DNA of 64,000 nt from Allobaileyella intestinalis (GCF_009695865.1 NZ_VUNB01000001.1:62001-126000), one strand, 5' to 3'. Numbered from the stretch's first letter, positions 1 to 8,353 are shown. Program-made: numbers and translations. The notes: generated from the sequence alone by a model not told the origin.

Positions 1-2
1 CA

Positions 3-137
3 GAGGAATCCGTGTTCCACAGCGTTCAGATGGATGAGGTGTTCATGACCGGTCTCCAGATGGTCTACAACAAAAAGAACGTCACTGTTGAAACGAGGAA
101 GCTCATCACATACATAAAGGAAGCCTTTGCCAAATAG
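3..137 (+). CDS. C-terminal fragment of a gene cut by the left edge, possibly LysR-type regulator
   Basis: Frame 3 is open from the edge of the window to a TAG at 135-137 and gives the last 44 residues of a protein. The tail (EVFMTGLQMVYNKKN, then a helix ending IKEAFAK) resembles the last strand and helix of a LysR substrate-binding domain, where a VY-K-type strand precedes a terminal amphipathic helix. This is resemblance only; there is no HTH in view. A rho-independent terminator follows 24 bases later, which supports this being a real gene end. Family assignment is tentative. Confidence 0.45.
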   Translation, partial: EESVFHSVQMDEVFMTGLQMVYNKKNVTVETRKLITYIKEAFAK

Positions 138-160
138 CCAAATATAAAATAGTAAGCAGG

Positions 161-187
161 AACATGCCCCTGAGGCATGTTTTTTTT
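161..187 (+). terminator. Rho-independent terminator of the left-edge gene
   Basis: An 8-bp perfect stem (AACATGCC / GGCATGTT) with a five-base loop is followed by a run of seven T. It lies between the left-edge gene on the plus strand and the 3' end of the converging transporter gene. Confidence 0.85.
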
Positions 188-199
188 GCGTCTTATATT

Positions 200-1441
200 T
201 TAATTCCGTCCAGGTGTCTTTGTCGCTTTAATAAAGAGGAAAATGCTAACTGCGAACATAAGTGATATCATTCCCACACCTTTGTTAATGCTGCCTGTCA
301 GCTGTGAAACCACGCTTACGATGGTAGTTCCCAGTATTGCAGCACCTTTTCCGCAAATATCATACAGACCGAAGAACTCTCCTGTGCGGTCTTTTGGTAC
401 GATTTTTGTAAAATAAGATCTGGACAGAGCCTGAATACCGCCCTGGAACATTCCAACCCAGACGGCCAGAACCCAGAACTGCCATTGATGAGCCAGGAAA
501 TAGGCGAATATGGATATGCACATGTAGGAGATTATGCATATGAGAATGAGCTTCTCCACGTTGTGCTTCTGGGACATGATCCCGAAAAAAATTGCACAGG
601 GGAAGGCAACGAACTGTGTTACAAGAAGGGCCAGCAGAAGACCTGTAGAATCAAGACCCAGGGCCTTTCCGTAAGCAGTGGCCATGCTGATTATGGTATA
701 AACACCATCAATGTAGAAGAAAAAGGCCAGGAGGAAAATAAAGACTTTCTTCTCATGTTTCGCCTGTCGGATAGTCTTCCCAAGGTGCCGGAAACTTTCA
801 GAAAAAGGATGGTCTACTTTTTCCTGATAATTCACCTGCTCATAGGTCTTAAGAAGAGGAACTGTGGTGATGAGCCACCACAATCCTGTAATTCCAAAGG
901 CTATGATCATAGCTTTCTTTGAGCTGAGGCCAAGGGAACCGGCCTTCAGAACCAGAACCAGAGATGCGATGAATGGAATACAGCTTCCAATATATCCCCA
1001 GGCATAGCCGCTTGAGCTGACCCGGTCCATCCGTTCCTCCGTGGTAACATCGATGAGCATGGAGTCGTAAAACACAAGGCTTGCGTCGTATGCAGTACGG
1101 GCAAGTACAAAAAGAACGAGGAACATAAGCCAGTTTCCCGGAAGTCCCAGGAAAAGGCAGGAAACGACTCCAATGATTACAGAAGCCAGGAAAATCGGCT
1201 TCTTGTATCCCCGGTTGTCGGAAATTGTACCAAGCACAGGGCCGGTTATCATTACAATTAGTGTGGAAATGGAGATTGAATAACCCCAGTATGCCAGGTA
1301 ATTTGTGGAACTGAGACCGTCTGCTTCTGCCAGAGAATTGAAATATATAGGTATCAGGGTGGATACCATCATGGTAAATGCGGAGTTTCCCACATCGTAC
1401 AGAACCCAGTTCCTTTCAAGTTTTGTATATTTTGTTTTCAT
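200..1441 (-). CDS. UMF1-family major facilitator transporter
   Basis: A 413-residue membrane protein of about twelve hydrophobic segments. The N-terminus has the pattern typical of the UMF1/ATG22-like branch of the major facilitator superfamily (NWVLYDVGNSAFTMMV), and a GTISDNRGYKKP loop follows the second or third helix, matching the MFS loop 2-3 motif. Family members are thought to export small molecules such as amino acids from vacuoles in yeast; bacterial substrates are unknown. I take the ATG at 1441 as start because a GAGAGGGA ribosome site sits seven bases before it; a TTG two codons upstream is less likely. It converges on the left-edge gene and is not obviously part of an operon. 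Confidence 0.85.
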   Translation of the reverse strand: MKTKYTKLERNWVLYDVGNSAFTMMVSTLIPIYFNSLAEADGLSSTNYLAYWGYSISISTLIVMITGPVLGTISDNRGYKKPIFLASVIIGVVSCLFLGLPGNWLMFLVLFVLARTAYDASLVFYDSMLIDVTTEERMDRVSSSGYAWGYIGSCIPFIASLVLVLKAGSLGLSSKKAMIIAFGITGLWWLITTVPLLKTYEQVNYQEKVDHPFSESFRHLGKTIRQAKHEKKVFIFLLAFFFYIDGVYTIISMATAYGKALGLDSTGLLLALLVTQFVAFPCAIFFGIMSQKHNVEKLILICIISYMCISIFAYFLAHQWQFWVLAVWVGMFQGGIQALSRSYFTKIVPKDRTGEFFGLYDICGKGAAILGTTIVSVVSQLTGSINKGVGMISLMFAVSIFLFIKATKTPGRN

Positions 1442-1524
1442 AAGCAAATCCCTCTCTTATATTCCTTATATTACAGTATTAATTGTAAAGAAGGGATTAA
1501 ATAATGAGAAAATCCAGGGACATA

Positions 1525-1555
1525 CAAAAACCGGACAGTAAGGGCCTGTCCGGTT
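1525..1555 (-). terminator. Terminator behind the OYE-family remnant
   Basis: A 10-bp perfect stem (AACCGGACAG / CTGTCCGGTT) with a seven-base loop is followed, on the minus strand, by five T. It ends transcription of the broken gene at 1575-2050, so the remnant has kept its original 3' end. Confidence 0.8.
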
Positions 1556-1574
1556 GATGAAAGAATTTCTATCT

Positions 1575-2050
1575 TTAGTGAATATCCAGAGCTGCGTGAT
1601 AGCCCTGATAAACAGCATAGGTTATTGTGTCAGGCTTTACGCAGTTTCCAATTGAAGCAAACTGAGGCGTAAGACCACGGAGCTCTTCTACAACGTCTTT
1701 TTTTGCCTTGAGACCCAGGGCGCAGATGATGGAATCTCCATCGATCTGAAATTCATCACCATTTGCATCCTTGCATAGGATACCGTCGTCGTTTACGGAC
1801 TGGCAAGGGGAAGAAGTATGAATGTGGACACCCGTTTCTTCCAGCTTCTTCATGAGAAGAGGTCTGTAACGGACGTTTGCGTCAGGGCACAGCAGGTGAC
1901 CTCCGCCCACTACGAGGACCTTCCTTTTTACTGGTGCAGGCTGTATTTCTCCAAGGCCTTCATCTTCTCTTCCAATCAAAGGGTTAACGGTACAACGGCG
2001 GGTAAATGTGCTGGCCCGTTCTGCCATGCAGGTGAAGCAGCAGAGGAAAA
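1575..2050 (-). pseudogene. Remnant of an old-yellow-enzyme/dienoyl-CoA-reductase-type flavoprotein, 5' truncated and internally deleted
   Basis: The readable part begins with a cysteine-rich stretch (CCFTCMAERA, then CTVNPLIGRE) that matches the iron-sulfur cluster region and following linker of the 2,4-dienoyl-CoA reductase / enoate reductase type of old yellow enzyme. It continues to VLVVGGG, the start of the FAD-binding domain. In intact relatives this continues with PAGMEAA and about 150 residues; here it jumps at about 1898 to the C-terminal NAD/FAD-domain end (IICALGLKAKK ... SIGNCVKPDTI). The whole N-terminal TIM barrel is missing, because the frame runs at about 2050 into sequence that belongs to a LysR gene on the other strand. 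An ATG at 2222 keeps a reading frame open, but it lies inside the foreign segment. I call it a pseudogene from two deletions. Confidence 0.75.
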
Positions 2051-2054
2051 ACAT

Positions 2055-2585
2055 CTGCTGGATTATACCCGGTGGACGGAAGATTACAATGATGAGATCA
2101 AGGAACGGGTGCTTCGGAATGATCTGGACGCTGCATTTGTAATCGGCAGAATTAACAGCGAGAGAATCTATGAAGAGAAGATATTCAGCCGTCCTCTCAG
2201 TGCTGTATTTTATCCTGGCCACAGACTGTACAACAGGGAATCTGTGGAGATGAGAGAGCTGGAAGGGGGAAAATTAATTACCCTGAATGAGAGATTCTAC
2301 AGCTATCACGCCATATTAAAACGATGCAGTGAGACAGGGTTCATACCGGACATCCGCATAAAAACAATGGAAGGCCAGCTGATTTACAAGTTCACTGCAG
2401 AGAGACAAGGGACAGGAATAGACGTTGATTTTCACAGATCAACTCCCTGGTCCCAGGATCTGCGCACCGTGGAAATAGAAGATTCTATTCCATGGACGGT
2501 GTTTGCCGTATGCCCCGTGGATAAAAAAGATGATCCCAGGATCAAGGAGCTTCTGGATTATTATCGTGGAATCTGCCTCAGGTGA
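2055..2585 (+). pseudogene. Remnant of a LysR-type regulator lacking its DNA-binding half
   Basis: From about 2055 the plus strand encodes some 175 residues of a LysR substrate-binding domain. The segment has the landmark pattern of the family: a NDLDAAFVIG strand, a LSAVFYPGHRL strand, a GKLITLNERF strand and a VCPVDKKDDPRIKELLDYYR tail. The N-terminal helix-turn-helix and linker are absent; upstream bases belong to the opposing flavoprotein remnant. The two remnants point away from each other, which is the normal arrangement of a LysR gene and its target, so one deletion probably removed both 5' ends and the shared promoter. The stop at 2583-2585 lies six bases from the stop of the convergent glutaredoxin-like gene. 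Confidence 0.75.
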
Positions 2586-2591
2586 TTGGCT

Positions 2592-2882
2592 TTAGCATCC
2601 AGATCCATCTATGCGGCAGGCGCTTTTAGCTGCTTTTCTCAGGCCTACCTCTTCTGGTGACAGGGTCACGCTTCCGTCTTCTCTCACGAAACAAGGAATT
2701 CCCAGTGACCCCGTTCCCCTGATCTGGTCAAAGGCAGGATCCACATCCCTGATCTTGATGAATTCCTTCATGTTCTTTACGTGTTCACCAATGTCGATAA
2801 CCTGGAAATCCGGGCTGCCCTTGATCTGCTCTTCTATGAATGTACAGTCAGGGCAGGTTTTCATGCTGTAGATCTTTATCAT
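2592..2882 (-). CDS. Glutaredoxin-related thiol protein
   Basis: A 96-residue protein with the redox motif CPDC at residues 10-13 right after the first beta strand (MIKIYSMKT), as in glutaredoxins. A cis-proline-like GIPCFVREDG stretch near residue 62 marks the usual thioredoxin-fold position opposite the active site. Two further cysteines lie at the C-terminus (ACRIDGSGC). It probably exchanges disulfides in the cytoplasm; the electron donor is not evident. An AGGAGG-type ribosome site sits seven bases before the ATG. The gene lies just upstream of no other same-strand gene and may be read with the PrsW gene, whose stop is 30 bases upstream of this start. Confidence 0.8.
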   Translation of the reverse strand: MIKIYSMKTCPDCTFIEEQIKGSPDFQVIDIGEHVKNMKEFIKIRDVDPAFDQIRGTGSLGIPCFVREDGSVTLSPEEVGLRKAAKSACRIDGSGC

Positions 2883-2912
2883 CAGAAATTCCTCCTTAAT
2901 AGTAATATGAAT

Positions 2913-3809
2913 TTACCCAACATTTACAAAATCTCTGTCCTCAGAGGACATCTCAGGGCTCTTGAAAATCAGCACCAGCGGCAGAAGTATGGCAACGGTC
3001 AGGAGGGCGCTGAAAAGGTTAATATCTCCTATTGGAGTATCATACAAGAAGTGGTCGGCTATGGCCAGGAGAATCAGACCCAGGCCCTTGTTCCGCCTCT
3101 TTTTGTTTCCCCGGGCAGTGACCATGAGATACAGGCCGGCAGCGGCAACTGCTGTGTATGTCCAGTGGGAGCCAATAGACCCCTGAATCCTGTTAATGGC
3201 AGTCGGAAAGCTTTCGTTCACATGCTTGAAACCGCTTTCAGTTATATATGAAATATCTTCTTCTATCTGGAAGCCCATACCCACGCACATTCCTATAGAA
3301 AGGTAGATTTTCAGTGATTTCCGCCCCAGAACGTACAGGATGAGGGCGGCAGTACCAAGCTTAAGAAGCTCTTCCACTATCCCGACTTCCAGCGAACCCA
3401 TCCACGAATCGGAGTAGTAATGCCCCAGAAGGTGAGACATGTGGTGGGTGAAACCATCATTCAGTGCCCCTGCAAATGGGGAGGGTATGAAGGCACCGCA
3501 GAATGCGGCCAGCATAAGCTCCAGCCCGCTTATAGAATATTTTTTGCAGAGCCAGTTCATGAAAAATACAAAGGGCACGATGTATATGAGAAGCATCAGG
3601 AAAGAGCTGTAGACTTCAATGTACTTGAGCACAGACGAATGTTCAGGGCCCAGAAAATCTCCAGAACTGTTCAGGGTTCCCAGGGACAGGAGCAGGATGA
3701 GTGCGGCCAGTCCTTCCGTCTTGTGTCTTCGAATCTTTCGTGCTTTTGGATCTACCAAAAGGTTCCTTTGATCCTCAACCTCGGCGCCAGTGACAATTTC
3801 TTTTTTCAT
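2913..3809 (-). CDS. PrsW-family intramembrane protease
   Basis: A 298-residue protein with about eight membrane segments after a charged 30-residue N-terminus. The PrsW/CPBP-type signatures are in order: VEELLK at 145-150, GFQIEED at 179-185, SHW at 214-216 and ADH at 251-253. These supply the paired glutamates and histidines thought to form the active site. PrsW of Bacillus subtilis cleaves the anti-sigma factor RsiW in response to envelope stress; no anti-sigma or sigma factor is encoded nearby, so the substrate is unknown. The ribosome site before the ATG is weak (GGGG about nine bases upstream). Confidence 0.85.
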   Translation of the reverse strand: MKKEIVTGAEVEDQRNLLVDPKARKIRRHKTEGLAALILLLSLGTLNSSGDFLGPEHSSVLKYIEVYSSFLMLLIYIVPFVFFMNWLCKKYSISGLELMLAAFCGAFIPSPFAGALNDGFTHHMSHLLGHYYSDSWMGSLEVGIVEELLKLGTAALILYVLGRKSLKIYLSIGMCVGMGFQIEEDISYITESGFKHVNESFPTAINRIQGSIGSHWTYTAVAAAGLYLMVTARGNKKRRNKGLGLILLAIADHFLYDTPIGDINLFSALLTVAILLPLVLIFKSPEMSSEDRDFVNVG

Positions 3810-3914
3810 AATAATATAGCCCCATGATTAAAAATGCATCAAAAGTGTCAATCTATAATAGCACCATGGAGATACACATTAAACGACGGGTGCTGTTGTA
3901 TCATTAAAAGACCA

Positions 3915-4790
3915 TCAGCTTGCTTTTCCCTTGAGGTTGAACACGACCACGCTGGAGATGATCATAATTCCACCGACTACTGTGCCCCAGTCGGGAATCT
4001 CTCTGAGCATGACAAATCCCAGCACCGTGGTCACAAGTGGCGTCAGGAACATGTAGTTGGTCACGTCGCTGGTGTGGCGGGCGTGCTCGAAGGCCTTTGC
4101 CCACAGGAAATACGCGACGGCGCTGACCACGATCCCCATGTAGATCGCCAGCGCCTTGTCCACATTGCCTATCCCTGCGAAATCGGAAAAGGCATGCGGA
4201 GCCGCGATGATGAGAATGATGGAAGCGCTGATCATCGCGTAAGTCATGATCTCCACGGAAGAGTATCCATCGGCCTGGAGCTTCCTGTTCAGCAGGTTGT
4301 AGCAGCAGAAGAGGACAGCAGCCACGAGGGTCCAGAGGACCCCAACGTTTATGGATAGGGTCCCGTCCCAGAGTAAAAGCACGCCAACTCCCAGGAAGGC
4401 GCATGCTATGGCGGCGTAGCCGATACCTGATAGCTTTTCGCCGTAGATGCGGCTGGCAGCGAGGGCAGTCATCACAGGGGTGGTGGCTATTACGATGCTG
4501 GAAGTAGCTGATGTCAGCGTCATTATTCCCGTGTTGAAAAAAATCATGTAGAATCCAAAGCCGCAGGCTCCGGCCAGAGCCAGGAGACATCCGTCCTTGA
4601 AGGTTTTCGGAAGGCGGATTCTGTTTATCATGCCAACAATTATAAGGAAAACAGCTGCAGCTGTGCAGCGAATGGTGCCAAGAGGGATGGGATCCATGGC
4701 TTTTCCCACGATTCTGGTAATTGGAAAAGCAGTAGCCCACAGCAATATGGTGCCTATAGCGTAAAGGTGCATTACCCTGGAATTCCTCAT
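3915..4790 (-). CDS. EamA/DMT-superfamily transporter
   Basis: A 291-residue protein made of two five-helix repeats, the architecture of EamA drug/metabolite transporters. The first repeat opens with GTILLWATAFPITR and the second with GVLWTLVAAVLFCCYNLLNR, both matching the conserved first helix of each EamA repeat. Family members usually export amino acids or other metabolites; specificity cannot be read from the sequence. A good ribosome site (AAAGGA) lies seven bases before the ATG. It is separated from the downstream protease gene by about 100 bases without a clear terminator. Confidence 0.85.
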   Translation of the reverse strand: MRNSRVMHLYAIGTILLWATAFPITRIVGKAMDPIPLGTIRCTAAAVFLIIVGMINRIRLPKTFKDGCLLALAGACGFGFYMIFFNTGIMTLTSATSSIVIATTPVMTALAASRIYGEKLSGIGYAAIACAFLGVGVLLLWDGTLSINVGVLWTLVAAVLFCCYNLLNRKLQADGYSSVEIMTYAMISASIILIIAAPHAFSDFAGIGNVDKALAIYMGIVVSAVAYFLWAKAFEHARHTSDVTNYMFLTPLVTTVLGFVMLREIPDWGTVVGGIMIISSVVVFNLKGKAS

Positions 4791-4800
4791 GACGATCCTT

Positions 4801-5097
4801 TCAAAGCAGCGGTTTGACTAGATAAACTAAAAGTGTTGAATCTATTTTACATGATATGGACGTCACCTGCACCATTGTCAAGTTTGTGTGGTGTCCAATC
4901 CTAAGATTCTGTGAGTTTCTGTGATATTGTAAATTGATTCTAGGATATAATAATAAATAACTCTGGTTCCGGTTCTTGCCTGAAAGAAGCCAACCGGATA
5001 ATAAGAAATCTGTACTGTAATAAAATCGGTATTTAATCACATTTGACAAACACAAACAGCAGCATTTCAGATATAACATATACAAAAGGGAGATAAA
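4801..5097. other. AT-rich intergenic region between divergent genes
   Basis: These bases separate the EamA gene from the divergent channel gene. I see no RNA gene or conserved frame. A TTGACA at 5043-5048 is a possible -35 for the channel gene, but the best -10 (TATAAC at 5072) is 23 bases away, so I do not call a promoter. Confidence 0.4.
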
Positions 5098-5523
5098 ATG
5101 AAACAGATCAGAATGATACGGAACATCTACAGCCGGACCCATGCAGACAGAATCCTAAGAGTCTATCTGATATTTTTCTTTATATCCGCACTGATTATCA
5201 CTGCCAGTGAACCGGCGATAAAGACCTTTGGGGAGGGGGTGTGGTATTCCTTCGTGAGCGTCATGACCATAGGGTTCGGCGACTATGTTGCCGTCACATT
5301 TATAGGCCGCCTAATGACCATACTTCTGTCGATCTATTCCATGCTGGTATTCGCGATCCTCACAGGAGTGATCACCAGTTTTTTCATGGATGCTGCAAAG
5401 ATGCGCTACAGAGATTCAATGGAAGAATTTATGGACGATCTGATGCATCTGGAAGAGCTGCCACCGGAGCGCCTGGCGGAGATGTCGGAAAAGGCAAAGA
5501 AATTCAATAAAAACAGGCAATGA
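5098..5523 (+). CDS. Two-helix potassium-type ion channel
   Basis: A 141-residue protein with one membrane helix at about 20-37, a pore loop with the selectivity filter TIGFGD at 57-62, and a second helix at about 68-93. This is the minimal KcsA/KirBac-like pore (Ion_trans_2 family). The filter motif indicates potassium selectivity; four subunits would form the channel. The remaining 45 residues are a charged cytoplasmic helix rich in Glu, Met and Lys that could be a tetramerisation coil. No RCK/TrkA-N domain is present. The ribosome site GGGAG lies six bases before the ATG. Confidence 0.88.
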   Translation: MKQIRMIRNIYSRTHADRILRVYLIFFFISALIITASEPAIKTFGEGVWYSFVSVMTIGFGDYVAVTFIGRLMTILLSIYSMLVFAILTGVITSFFMDAAKMRYRDSMEEFMDDLMHLEELPPERLAEMSEKAKKFNKNRQ

Positions 5524-5543
5524 AAAAGCCCCGGTAAGGGGCT
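5522..5543 (-). terminator. Terminator of the flavin reductase gene
   Basis: A 6-bp GC-rich stem (AGCCCC / GGGGCT) is followed on the minus strand by five T. It overlaps the stop codon of the channel gene on the other strand and ends the converging flavin-reductase transcript. Confidence 0.75.
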
Positions 5544-5551
5544 GAAAACTC

Positions 5552-6088
5552 TTATTTTCTGACAGTGTCCGTAACTTCTCCCACAAATACCCAGTGTGGC
5601 TGCCAGTCTCCATTTTCATCAAGGGGAAAAGCCTTCTGGTTATTCTTGTAGTACTCTTGGATCTCAGGGGCCAGGTCATCTTTGGACAGCATGTGCTGGT
5701 AAAGTTTTCTGCAGACAAATGTCAGCTGGGCCTCCTTGAAACCGATGGATTCCCCCATTTCAACAGGCGTAAGGCCGGCACCGGCTACTTTGTCTTCGTT
5801 CCGGCCGGAATGAGATCCCATGTATCCCAGGGCTTTTTTGTATTCATCAGGAAAAAAGCTGACTGTGAAGTAATCGCTGTTCTGCACCAGCTGGCGGGTA
5901 TAGCGGGAAGGGTGGAGGTACACGATCACAGATCTGCCGTCGTGGCCAGGTCGGGACCAGAGAGTTCCCATGCTGCCCCAGCCTACAGTGCACGCATTGT
6001 GGTTTTCCATGTCGCCGGCCGCAACAAGAGCCCAGCGGTCTTTGAACATGTTGAAGACATCGTAATTATCATTTTTCTCATTTTCCAT
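5552..6088 (-). CDS. Flavin reductase-like, FMN-binding split-barrel protein
   Basis: A 178-residue protein of the flavin reductase-like family. The N-terminal ALVAAGD, NACTVGWGSMGTLW and VIVYLHPSRYT strands and the later SDYFTVSFFPDEY stretch follow the order of the FMN-binding split barrel seen in proteins related to NADH:flavin reductases and flavoredoxins. It likely binds FMN and moves electrons from NAD(P)H or ferredoxin, but no substrate can be named. A GGGAGA ribosome site lies seven bases before the start. It follows the TetR gene by about 80 bases on the same strand and may be co-transcribed with it, linking it to the flavoprotein cluster on the other side of the regulator. Confidence 0.8.
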   Translation of the reverse strand: MENEKNDNYDVFNMFKDRWALVAAGDMENHNACTVGWGSMGTLWSRPGHDGRSVIVYLHPSRYTRQLVQNSDYFTVSFFPDEYKKALGYMGSHSGRNEDKVAGAGLTPVEMGESIGFKEAQLTFVCRKLYQHMLSKDDLAPEIQEYYKNNQKAFPLDENGDWQPHWVFVGEVTDTVRK

Positions 6089-6169
6089 ATTAAATCTCCC
6101 GTTCTGTTGTATGTATTCGTTTTAACTTCAACAAAATCATAGATGATCTTTTTAAGGTACACAGATTCC

Positions 6170-6748
6170 TTAATTGCATCTGTATTTCTCAGGCACGTTC
6201 AGCAAAGCCTCAAAGGTCATCCGGGCGTTTTCCTTCAAGGGATAATCTCCCTTACACCGGCACCATTCGTATGTCTCATAGGTGATCGCAGAAGATACCA
6301 TTGGAATCAGCTGTTCTGCAGGCCAGGGATTCATGACGAGACCCTGTTCCTGACAGTTCTGGCACAGCGCTACGGTATAACGGCGGATTTTCTTCATGGC
6401 GTCACATATCCCCACATTGTGATTCAATTCAATGCACATCAGAGCTGCGCTTACTTCAGGTCCGACGGTTATTGCCAGGTTCACGTACTTGGAATAGAAG
6501 ACCCAGAGTCGTTCGAGGTCATTCTTCATGTGAGCAAGTTCTTCAAGTGATTTTTCCGGGGAATCCATCTCAACTGTATATATGCTGACGACCAGATCGT
6601 CTTTACTGCTGTACATGCTGTAAAAAGTCGAGCGGGCCACACCGGCGGCATTGCATATCTGACGGACCGATACGTTATTGTAACCATAGGCCTTGAACAG
6701 ATCAATCGCCACTTTTTTCAGTTTCTCCGTTATCTGATGCTCTTTCAT
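6170..6748 (-). CDS. TetR-family repressor, likely local regulator of the acyl/flavoprotein cluster
   Basis: A 192-residue protein with a TetR N-terminal helix-turn-helix: AIDLFKAYGYNNVSVRQICN followed by VARSTFYSMYSSKDDL at about residues 14-50. The C-terminal ligand domain is divergent, as usual. I chose the ATG at 6748 because AGGAAAGGA lies seven bases upstream and the HTH then starts at the normal distance; a longer frame to 6853 runs through the promoter. It is divergent from the cluster starting at 7013. Both promoters carry a nearly identical 13-base element, so the protein probably represses itself and the cluster. Its ligand could be an acyl compound, by analogy with FadR/FabR-type TetR proteins; that is inference. 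Confidence 0.88.
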   Translation of the reverse strand: MKEHQITEKLKKVAIDLFKAYGYNNVSVRQICNAAGVARSTFYSMYSSKDDLVVSIYTVEMDSPEKSLEELAHMKNDLERLWVFYSKYVNLAITVGPEVSAALMCIELNHNVGICDAMKKIRRYTVALCQNCQEQGLVMNPWPAEQLIPMVSSAITYETYEWCRCKGDYPLKENARMTFEALLNVPEKYRCN

Positions 6749-6762
6749 GATAGATCCTTTCC

Positions 6763-6777
6763 TGGACCATGTGTCCA
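6763..6777. promoter_or_regulatory. Short dyad in the leader of the TetR gene
   Basis: TGGAC and GTCCA form a perfect inverted repeat with a five-base spacer, 15 bases before the TetR start. It could be a second protein-binding site or an RNA hairpin. It does not match the 13-base elements found at the two promoters. Confidence 0.35.
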
Positions 6778-6788
6778 AATCCATGTAC

Positions 6789-6817
6789 ATAGTACTACAT
6801 TGTGTCAAAAATATCAA
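6789..6817 (-). promoter_or_regulatory. Promoter of the TetR gene with embedded operator-like element
   Basis: On the minus strand a -35 TTGATA (6817-6812) and a -10 TACTAT (6794-6789) are separated by 17 bases. The spacer contains TTGACACAATGTA (6808-6796), which differs by one base from an element over the -10 of the divergent cluster promoter. A repressor bound here would block RNA polymerase. Confidence 0.65.
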
Positions 6818-6888
6818 ACTCATGTATCCCTTTTGTTTCAACAAATGGACCATTTTTTTCCGACTTTTTCATTTCCCGTGTATTCCTA

Positions 6889-6919
6889 TTGAAACAAGAA
6901 TTTCCATTGATACAATGTA
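6889..6919 (+). promoter_or_regulatory. Promoter of the acyl/flavoprotein cluster with operator-like element
   Basis: A -35 TTGAAA (6889-6894) and a -10 TACAAT (6911-6916) are 16 bases apart. The -10 lies inside TTGATACAATGTA (6907-6919), whose core ATTG-ATA-CAAT is a palindrome. The element is repeated in inverse orientation at the TetR promoter. Transcription would start about 90 bases before the first gene. Confidence 0.7.
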
Positions 6920-7012
6920 AATAAATTAACGATCAGTTCGGCGTGAACGGCAATTCAAAACCCGGCCGGTCCTGTTCATCTCGAACACTTTTTATCTATT
7001 GGAGGTCTTGTA

Positions 7013-8353
7013 ATGGATAAGAACGCTAGAATCTGTATTATTGGTGGCGGTCCTGCCGGTCTCAGCGCAGCCATGTATCTGGAAAAGAAGGGATACGAGA
7101 ACTACATGGTAATGGAGAAGACCAACCGTGTCGGTGGAAAGTGCTGGTCTCCTGAGTATAAAGACCGCAATTACGAGATGGGTGCCATCATGGGAGTTCC
7201 GTCATACTACGCAGTTCACGACGTAGAGGAATTCTGTGGAATAACTCACGATGGTCCTAAGCTGGGGAGCTCTTTCAGGGATAACGAAGGAAAGAACATC
7301 AATCCTATAGGTCCGGGATCCCCTGACTACGAAGAGAGAGCTGAGCAGCTGAAGAAATTTGCTTTTCTCTTGGAGACGAAGTACAAGGGATACGACGTAA
7401 ACGGCCACAGGGGAGTTGCCCAGGGCAGATACGACGGGTGCGCGGTAACACCTGACAGAGAACACGTAGAAGGGGAGAACCCTAACCTGAAGGATCTCGC
7501 CATGCCTTTCAAAGACTTCATTGAAATGAACGGAGTGCCGCTGGTAATGGATTTCTGGGCTGGGCCTTTCACGTCCTTCGGATATGGATACTTTGACGAG
7601 ATCCCTGCAGCATATGTGCTGAAATACCTGGATTTCCAGACCACCATGAACTTCCTCCATGGCAACCTTTGGACATGGAAGAACGGAACACAGTCCATCT
7701 GGACTTCTCTGAACAAGCACCTGAAACACCCTGCATCACTGAACTGCGACATCACATCCATTGAGAGAAAAAATGGAAAGGTAATCGTTCATTATAACGA
7801 CACGACACTTGAATTCGATAAGCTGATCATCACAGCTCCACTGCAGAAGATGGGCGAGTACTGCGATATCAGGGAAGACGAGAAAGAGTACTTCTCGAAA
7901 ATCGATTACGAGCGCTATGACGTTCTGGCCGTGGAAACTGATTCGGAAAACCTGCCGGATTGTTCATATTATATGTGGGAGAATTTTGATCCTGACAGAG
8001 TTGGACAGCTGATGATCTTCTATCGCCGCTGGATCGACAGGATCGATCAGGTTCAGACCAGTTACGTTCTCAGGAATCACAAAGATCGCGAGGTCCTTCC
8101 TTATGGAGAGGTACGGGAAAACGTACTGAAGGACATGGCTACATGCGGTACACCGGCCGAGCGCGTGGTAAATGAGTGGTCCACATATTACTTCCCGCAT
8201 GTTTTCAGCGAAGATTACGCAGCCGGATGGTATGATGACGTTGAGGCTATGCAGGGTAAGTACGACACTTACTACGCCGGAGAGGTTATGAGCTTCGGTG
8301 ACATGGACGAAACTGCCGAGTACTCCCGGGAGCTGGTAGACAGATTCTTTTAA
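7013..8353 (+). CDS. FAD-dependent fatty acid double-bond isomerase homologue (PAI/linoleate isomerase-like)
   Basis: A 446-residue flavoprotein. GGGPAG at 11-16, a Glu after the second strand (VMEK) and NRVGGKC at 38-44 form the dinucleotide-binding fold of the amine-oxidase-type FAD family. Several stretches, such as YEMGAIMGVPSY near residue 55, PAAYVLKYLDF, LWTWKNGTQS, YYFPHVFSEDY and YYAGEVMSFG near the end, strongly resemble my recollection of the Propionibacterium acnes polyunsaturated fatty acid isomerase, which converts linoleate to a conjugated isomer; length (about 425-445) fits too. The recall was not checked by alignment. The ATG has a GGAGG site seven to eight bases upstream. 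First gene of the TetR-controlled cluster; the acyl ligase, ACP and thioesterase downstream agree with an acyl substrate. Confidence 0.8.
   Translation: MDKNARICIIGGGPAGLSAAMYLEKKGYENYMVMEKTNRVGGKCWSPEYKDRNYEMGAIMGVPSYYAVHDVEEFCGITHDGPKLGSSFRDNEGKNINPIGPGSPDYEERAEQLKKFAFLLETKYKGYDVNGHRGVAQGRYDGCAVTPDREHVEGENPNLKDLAMPFKDFIEMNGVPLVMDFWAGPFTSFGYGYFDEIPAAYVLKYLDFQTTMNFLHGNLWTWKNGTQSIWTSLNKHLKHPASLNCDITSIERKNGKVIVHYNDTTLEFDKLIITAPLQKMGEYCDIREDEKEYFSKIDYERYDVLAVETDSENLPDCSYYMWENFDPDRVGQLMIFYRRWIDRIDQVQTSYVLRNHKDREVLPYGEVRENVLKDMATCGTPAERVVNEWSTYYFPHVFSEDYAAGWYDDVEAMQGKYDTYYAGEVMSFGDMDETAEYSRELVDRFF

Noticed and set aside
1818..2054. N-terminal part of a 255-codon plus-strand frame joined to the LysR remnant
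   Set aside because: These codons are the antisense of the old-yellow-enzyme remnant; the open frame is accidental.
3904..4740. Second minus-strand frame over the EamA gene, rich in His, Arg and Cys
   Set aside because: It is the out-of-frame shadow of the transporter, with a composition unlike a real protein.
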